Positions 57,805-64,000 of a stretch of 64,000 nt of DNA are shown here, in pieces. The translations under genes and the position numbers were made by a program. Numbering within the stretch: position 1 is the first letter of the stretch; every line of letters begins with the position of its first letter. The notes beneath the pieces are model-generated. The model was not told where the DNA came from. It ran no database searches and saw nothing but the letters and a program-made list of their open reading frames with translations. The stretch covers positions 351,501-415,500 of the forward strand of contig JAREIK010002985.1 of the NCBI GenBank assembly GCA_029783825.1, in the 5' to 3' direction. This stretch comes from Sapria himalayana (Eukaryota > Streptophyta > Magnoliopsida > Malpighiales > Rafflesiaceae).

Positions 57805-59040
57805 TTGTGATCAAGTACTGAAATTATTTGACATGTACAATATGTATTGTTATTCTTAATTAATTTTATTTTTTAAAATTGATTTTGTATTTTTAATAAA
57901 TAGACTTAAAAATAAAGAAATTGTGATCAAAGATGAAAAAAAAAGCAGTCATAAAAAGAAATAATAAATTAGTATATCCGATTGAATGAATCTTAATTCA
58001 CACAAGTATGATGTTAAGAATAAAATGTCTTAATATTTTTTTTTATTAATATCCTTTACTCTCTAACATAAAGATATCTCAAACATTAGGATTATTTATT
58101 CTTAACCTGGTTATCGATGAGTTACTAAATCTAGAAAAAATAAATAATGAATTAATAACACTCCAATATTTGGTGTGATAATCTATCATATTATATTGAA
58201 CATACCCTATATCGTATTCCTCAATCATCTAATGAGAATTGTTAATCAATGTTTATTTATTGTAGAAGAAAGTGCCCATTGAAGAAAAAATATAGTCAAA
58301 GATGTACTTCCTTGGAACCCAACTACATGATAAAGACTAATAGAGAAATCGAGAATATAAAAGATACACAAAAAAAAATGTCAAGCTGAAATTTTCCAAA
58401 AATAATGACTTTTGATAATTTTTTATTAGTTTTTTAGTATTCAAGGAAAAATAATAAAAAAAAGAAAGAGGAGTAATTGCGTATATAATTAATTTTGACT
58501 CCTCTACCAATAATGTAGAGAATAATCACAAAATGTGAAGATCGGGAAGTATCTTTTGATGTCTTACATACGAGTCTTGCATACTCTTACCTAGTAAGTG
58601 TTACGTTTGAGCGATTATCTTAAAACTCCAGAACGATTTTGAAAATTTGTTTGTCTCTCTTAATATTCTATTACACTCTTAGACATATTTGAAAATAATT
58701 TTTAATATTTTTCTCTGATACGTCTTTTCTTGTTATAATGTGTAATGAATGTCATGTGTTTGCATGCTAATGACATATCCCCACTTTCTCAATTGACACA
58801 ATCAGTGAGTTGATGTCACACACAAATACTTTGACACCAACAATGAGTTAGTGTCTGTTGCACAATGTTTGTGCTTAATGTTTGATGCACCTAGGGTTTG
58901 AGAGGGGGTTCATGTATGTCCTAACTTCACAAGTTTGTTCGGCCACCTGCTGCATGGTTACTGTATACTATGGGCACCTATTGTGTGTGTTCACTATGGT
59001 GCCTATTGTGTACCTATGGTGCACCTAGGGTTTACCATAA
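57805..59040 (-). other. Eroded gag and leader of Copia relic 4
   Basis: Between the integrase fragment and the primer binding site this stretch must hold integrase N-terminus, protease and gag, but all frames are broken. The final 200 bp (58880-59040) contain repeated GCACCTATTGTGTG/GGTGCACCTAGGG motifs, comparable to the GC-richer leader repeats of relics 1 and 2. Confidence 0.4.
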
Positions 59041-59309
59041 CCCACTCTGATATCATATAAAAATTTAAGCCACATAAACATCAAGAGCTTCATGAAACAA
59101 CATCGTAATGAATTTAATGTATAATAGTATATATAACTAGAGTTCGAATTAGGATAACTCATATATCGAGTGTTTGCATCAATAAAATGTAGATAGAAAA
59201 AAATTACAAAATATCAAGCACAAACTATAAATTATATACTATGATGAGAATCTCTATATATTTTTGATTTTCTTATCATTTACTGATAGTAATTAGTAAT
59301 GTCTTTAAT

Positions 59310-60045
59310 GTTAATTATGTTGTATTGATTGTGTATTTACCTTAATGAGTGTTTATATTTAGTAATTAGCATACATAAGATTATTCAAGTGCTGAATTAC
59401 TAATATTTTTTGTTATTATTTAATAAAAATTTAAAAATTTGTTAGTATAATTATTTTTTATACTCTAGTACTTGTATTATGTAAAATATTCAAATTATTT
59501 TGTCAATGTTGGGAATTAATTTTAATGAGGATAATGATGTCACATTTTCAAACTAAGTCTAGCTTGTTTTTCAAATTAATTACTACACGCGAGGTTCACA
59601 ATTTTATGTTAAATCTTTGAAACTCGAAATCTAAACTTTTACGTGCAACTCATCAATTAGCTGTGTGATAGATAATAATAATAATTTAGTTAATATGTGA
59701 GATAATATATTATATTTTGTTAAAATAGAATATTTTAATCAAATTTAGCATAATAAATAATATGATTGTGTGATCTCTCCCAGTATGTGTGTTTGTGTGC
59801 GTCTATCTCCCTCCCCCATAGTAAGCTGCCTACCTCCTTCCTCCTAATGTATTTTTTTTCTTCTGTGCATTTGCATCCCTTTCCCACAAATCTCATTCCT
59901 CTCTTCCTTGAATTTATTATTTCTATTTGGTGAGAAATCTTTATTTTTATGTTTAAAGTTTTTATTTTTTTTAATTTCTTATTAATTCGTTGAAAATTTT
60001 GAATAATATTTGATAACATCAGATAATATTATATATATATATATA
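59310..60045. other. AT-rich DNA, nothing recognised
   Basis: The 94-codon minus frame at 59735-60019 is lysine-rich by composition and carries no motif. (AT)n lies near 60029-60048. Confidence 0.4.
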
Positions 60046-60049
60046 TATA

Positions 60050-60165
60050 GGGCATGCCTCACTTCATAAAATCCCTTGCCTTAGATGTGCCTTGTGCCTC
60101 AGGCTTTGGGAGGACTCTGTGAATTGATTTGCCGTTCACCTTTTATAACTATGCCTCCACCAATA
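60050..60165. repeat. Eroded end of the CATAGTTAT-type hAT element
   Basis: GGCATGCCTCACTTCATAAA, GTGCCTTGTGCCTCAGGC and CCTTTTATAACTATGCC match the right subterminal region and terminus (CGCCTTTCATAACTATG) of the element at 46940-48581. Confidence 0.55.
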
Positions 60166-60169
60166 CTAG

Positions 60170-62490
60170 AATGTGAAGAATACTTGGATGATTAGCTTAT
60201 TTGAAGTCATAATATTCTTGCAAAAGCTCATTTTGTAGCTTCTCGAGAACGAGAACTTATAATATTTGCTCATTAGTAAATAATAACTTATTTTCTACTC
60301 AACTTGATTGTCTTTTTTTTAATAGTATATTATATTAATAATTTAAAAATTAAATGTTCAGGTAATTATTGTTTGATATGTTCTCTCTGTGAATATTGTA
60401 GCCTGCTAATTATGATAAATTTCATTTTTTGACTCGGTGTATCAACCATCTTATTAGTTTTTTATGACTTGTATTCTAACACATTCAAATTATGTGAGAA
60501 ATACTTTATCAAGCTTGTTTTAGAGTACTTTTTTTGAGTTTAAAAATTATTTGTTTCTGAATTATTTTTTCTTACCATGAAATGAGAATTCATGATGTAA
60601 TATCATATTACTCATAAGTAGTGAATTATCATTATTCATTATCATTTCTTTCTCTTTGATTGTATCTTATCATCTTGGCTAAGACATGTTCTTAGGTAAT
60701 ATCCTATTTTAGCCGATTAATTATTTTTTAACATGTTATATTTTAATCTCACATATTTTATTTCTTTTACAAGTTTGTTGGTAGCATGATTTTTCGAGAA
60801 TATACATGAATAAAATGTTGATAGTAATTCATTAATCGAACAAATGATCTTAATTGTATTATCTTAGCTGGTGGCTCACATTTAATAATGATTCTTTTTT
60901 TACTTGATTTTTATGAATTAGATTTTTTGGCCAAAAATACACTTCTTCCATTTTATGTATATTTTATTCTTTTTTTTTTAACACATGCAATACTTATTAT
61001 TAGGTGATCAATATATTTTTCTAGTGATCAGTTATAAATTCTAATATTATTCGAGTACACAATTACAAAATGATAAAGAAATGATTGGAATACTTTGTTC
61101 ATGAGTTCAAAAATTTTCTGAAACATTTGTGAGAACATAGGACATTAATAGGAATTCATAAGAACCACAACAAGTTGCACAAGCATTATTGGGATTGTGT
61201 ATCTTGTTTTTTCAAAAATTAGTTTTTGAATTTTTCACGGAGTCCCTTTTTTTTTTAATCACATTTTTTTTCAAAAATATCAATTAATTAATATGTTTCA
61301 TCTTACTCATTTAGATAATTAGATTATTGATAGAATTAGATGTTTTTTTTTTCTTACTCAGACATCATAATAATATTGAAGATTAATTATATAAATACAA
61401 TAGATAAATAATACTATAAAAGTTTATTAATTTGATTGGGGGGGGGGGGGTCTAATCCAATCAAATTATAATAATTAGTAAGTGGAATTAATTTTATTGT
61501 TTCAATTCACATCCACATTTCAAAATTGATTTTTCACTCTACATGCTTCTCAAATAAGTGAAACTTTCTTTAACTAATTTTTCATTCTTATGAATATTAA
61601 TCATAAGCTTTTTCGTTGCATGAGGAGATTTATGACTATGAGACAAAATAAATAGGTTGGATTCTCTAAAAGTAAATTATAAAAAATATTAAATTTATTT
61701 TTATTAATTTCATTATTATTCATGTTCAATCTTAAAAAAATTATAAATACTATATTAGTCTAATTATTATCATTCTAAATTTTGTATTCTATCAGCAAGA
61801 TAAGAGTAGATTTGTAGAAGAATGTTCTAGTTTAATTTATGTTTAGCATAAATTATATTTTTATTCAAAATTTTATTCATTATCAATCCTCAATATTTTA
61901 ACGTCATCAAAATTGATTTTTTATTCATTCATAAAATTTTACATAAATAAAAAAAAATTGAAGACATTTTGTAAATGTTAATAATCGTATAAATCGAGTA
62001 CATCAATAAATAAAAATAATAAAATATTTCAAACTATCATGTGTGATCATGTTACAGGATCTCCAAATGTTTGAACTGATCAGATGTAATGACTCCATTC
62101 TAGTACTTTTTTAACATGTTGAATAACAAGTCCTAATATGTTTTGTTAATCGACATATCTCACATTTAATATGTGTCACTCATATGATATTTGGCTCTAT
62201 AATTTTTAGCTTCTCTAGTGCAGTATGTATCACACAAAAGTGAATAACCAATAGATCTTTGATTGATAGATGTCTAGAAAGATTTTTGTGAGTCTAGAAG
62301 AATATTGTCTATCTCATTAAATCCCTATAGAAATTATTTCTTTGGTCAGATAATTATGTATAAAAATGCCATAAAAAAATAATTTCACAATCTTGTGATT
62401 TTGTAATGCTTTGATAGAAAGTAAATAATGACAAAATTTTAGTTCATATAAAATATGTATTAAAGGAAAATGATTAATATCGGCATAATA
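60170..62490. other. AT-rich DNA, nothing recognised
   Basis: Contains a 13-nt poly-G (61438-61450). No gene-like frame and no exon for the upstream CID gene was recognised. Confidence 0.4.
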
Positions 62491-62496
62491 ATCTAT

Positions 62497-62656
62497 CTCA
62501 TTCTCTTTCTCTTTTTATCCCTCTTTGCTCCCCTCTTTCTCTTTCATTTTTTTTCTTTTTTTTAATCTTTCACTCTCATTCACTTTTTTGTCTTTCTTCC
62601 TTTATTTATCTTTCTTCCTTTATTTATCTTTCTCACCTCTTCTCTCTTTCTCGTTT
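62497..62656 (+). repeat. Polypyrimidine tract of about 160 nt
   Basis: Mostly C/T with few purines, including a duplicated CTTTCTTCCTTTATTTATCT. Such tracts can form triplex (H-DNA) structures. The frame reading through it (62525-62824) gives only F/S/L-rich sequence. Confidence 0.8.
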
Positions 62657-62924
62657 AAGTACATAAATTATGAATTTATGTTTAGCATAAATTGTGTCAT
62701 GCTTTGTATCTTTAATTATTTCATGCTGGTCAAGAACTTTTTTTTAATTATTTTGTATTGTGTATGTAAATTATTTCAAGTTGTCTATGTAATATATTTC
62801 TTGTTGTATATAGTTGCACATTAGAGGTGGCAAACTCATCTTTAACTATCTATATCCTTTATATTAATTATGAATACTGTAATGATTTCATATTAATTAT
62901 TTTTTCTATTATACCTAATGATAA

Positions 62925-63115
62925 AAATTTCTGATATATCCACTGATATATCTCTGATATATCTTATAAATTTTAAGTATTGATATATTTATTAAGATCG
63001 ATATATCTATTCTTGATTGGTGCTCACATGCAAATACATACCGATATATTTTCGATATATCTGATATATCCGTAAAATCCAAGTACTGATATATTCATAG
63101 AAACCGATATTTTAA
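62925..63115. repeat. Cluster of GATATAT(C) motifs
   Basis: About ten copies of CTGATATATC, CCGATATATT or TCGATATATC occur within 190 bp. They are arranged partly as inverted pairs because GATATATC is palindromic. This GATATAT-rich type of repeat is found dispersed in plant genomes. Confidence 0.65.
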
Positions 63116-64000
63116 TCCTTGATTATACCTTAATGTATAATTTTTTTGTAAATTTTATAATTTTATATAATATAAGAAATTTTTAAATATTATTTATTTA
63201 TTTATTTACAAGTAATATACCATCAAGTTTTGGTTAAAAATCAATCTAATTTCGATAAAATATTCATCATTATGAATATATGAAGATAATTATAAAATAT
63301 AAAAAAACAAACATGATTTATCTATTATAACTTGGATAATTTAAAAACAAACATGATTTATTATTTTATCAAATATTCTAAATTTGTTTTTTCTTATTAC
63401 AGTCATAAAAGAGTCAATTAATTATATAAAAAATGTCTTGTTTTTAATAGTTTACCAAAATAATCATTGAAAATTTTTGTTAAATTGTATACTTTATTTG
63501 TCGATCTAAATAGTTGTGAAAAGATAGTTAATAATAATGTTTGTATAATATTTTTTTTGTAATTAAATTGAATATTAATTGTTTTATTTCTTCAAAATGA
63601 TCAATTTATTGTATATTTACTAATAGAACCTTTGTTATTAGTAATTCTTATATCATGAAGAATTCTTTATTTTATTGCTCTATCATTTAGGTAAATACAA
63701 TTATTGTTATAAAATATTTCTTTTTGATATTAGAAACCATTATCTCATGAATAATTTTTCTCTTAATACTCAATGTCATATTGTTCAATCTTTTAATAGC
63801 TAGAGTTAAAATTAAATACGTTTCTATATTTAATATAATCACATCTTCATATATCTATTTGATCTTTAGTATATAATATATTTTAGAAAAATGATTAATG
63901 AGATGTTTAAATTTGTTCTCTTGGAATATGTCAATCTATTATTACTTTTACATCGAATGCTGCACAAATTATAAATATTCGTTACAACCCTTTTATTATT
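63116..64000. other. AT-rich DNA, nothing recognised
   Basis: No gene, element end or structured repeat is visible to the window edge. Confidence 0.4.

Larger units (their letters stand above)
53900..59300 (-). mobile_element. Copia retrotransposon relic 4 (minus strand), with later insertions
   Basis: Related LTR-like sequences occur at about 53950-54200 and 59060-59260. Both have AATTNGGNTANTCNTAACTCA, a CATCAANTANAATGTA run and a GTAGCATA/AATATCAAGC part. At 59044-59055 the reverse strand reads TGATATCAGAGT, close to the primer binding site consensus. Integrase is at 57570-57800 and reverse transcriptase-like remains at about 55880-56350. RNase H is at about 54500-54720 (HEHLQLATYSN, KRRSIIDFYTFLEI, ISSQKKN). 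A family A fragment and a family B element interrupt it. It lies in the presumed long intron of the CID gene. Confidence 0.65.

Noticed and set aside
62525..62824. 99-codon F/S/L-rich ORF that looks like a membrane protein
   Set aside because: Translation of the polypyrimidine tract and AT-rich flank.
1..64000. CRISPR arrays, bacterial operons or prophage
   Set aside because: No regularly spaced repeats with unique spacers, no ribosome-binding sites and no bacterial gene organisation. The window is plant nuclear in character.

Overview
The window looks like nuclear DNA of a flowering plant. Three things point that way: an intronless EXO70 exocyst gene, a split gene whose first exons encode an RNA polymerase II CTD-interacting domain, and a dense bed of decayed Copia retrotransposons, hAT transposons and tRNA-derived SINEs. 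Non-coding DNA is very AT-rich, with many (AT)n, (AC)n and homopolymer tracts. GC-rich patches are either the EXO70 gene or hAT-type elements. A monocot is plausible (GC-rich 3' half of EXO70, AT-rich surroundings), but I cannot name the species.

Genes. (1) 38260-40287 (+), a complete 675-aa EXO70, closest in layout to the EXO70C subfamily. It has a TATA-like box and overlapping upstream ORFs. (2) 52627-53031 (+), exons 1 and 2 of a CID/RPR-domain protein. No exon 3 is visible in the remaining 11 kb. (3) 24823-25152 (-), a 109-aa ORF with gene-like codon use and a hydrophobic N-terminus, unrecognised. (4) 5931-6338 (-), a probable decayed gene fragment. Two islands that look like promoters or leaders (30030-30480 and 43200-43800) have no recognisable coding exon.

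Mobile elements fill most of the rest. Family A is a GC-rich hAT-type element with TAGAGGTGTCAA ends and 8-bp target duplications (475-850, 6560-7455 with 6718-7042 nested, 16402-16784, 31187-31921 with 31542-31831 nested, 32733-33314, 36158-36546, 42118-42515, and older pieces). A larger copy at 33908-35650 still carries remains of a hAT transposase C-terminal domain. Family B (1951-2688, 47418-48468, 56572-57214) has CTATGTTGCACGG ends and an internal C-rich minisatellite of variable length. A third hAT-type element spans 46940-48581, with target duplication CTTTTGGA and a family B copy inside. Copia relics lie on the minus strand at about 9330-12900, 18380-23090, 45540-46930 and 53900-59300, with a plus-strand piece at 1081-1470. 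They are riddled with stops, but gag zinc knuckle, integrase, reverse transcriptase and RNase H landmarks can be read. A likely solo LTR is at 50515-50977.

Relative ages can be read from nesting. Copia elements came first, families A and B inserted into them, and some family A copies inserted into older family A copies. The three genes do not form a functional unit. EXO70 acts in exocytosis, the CID protein in transcription by RNA polymerase II, and the small ORF is of unknown role.
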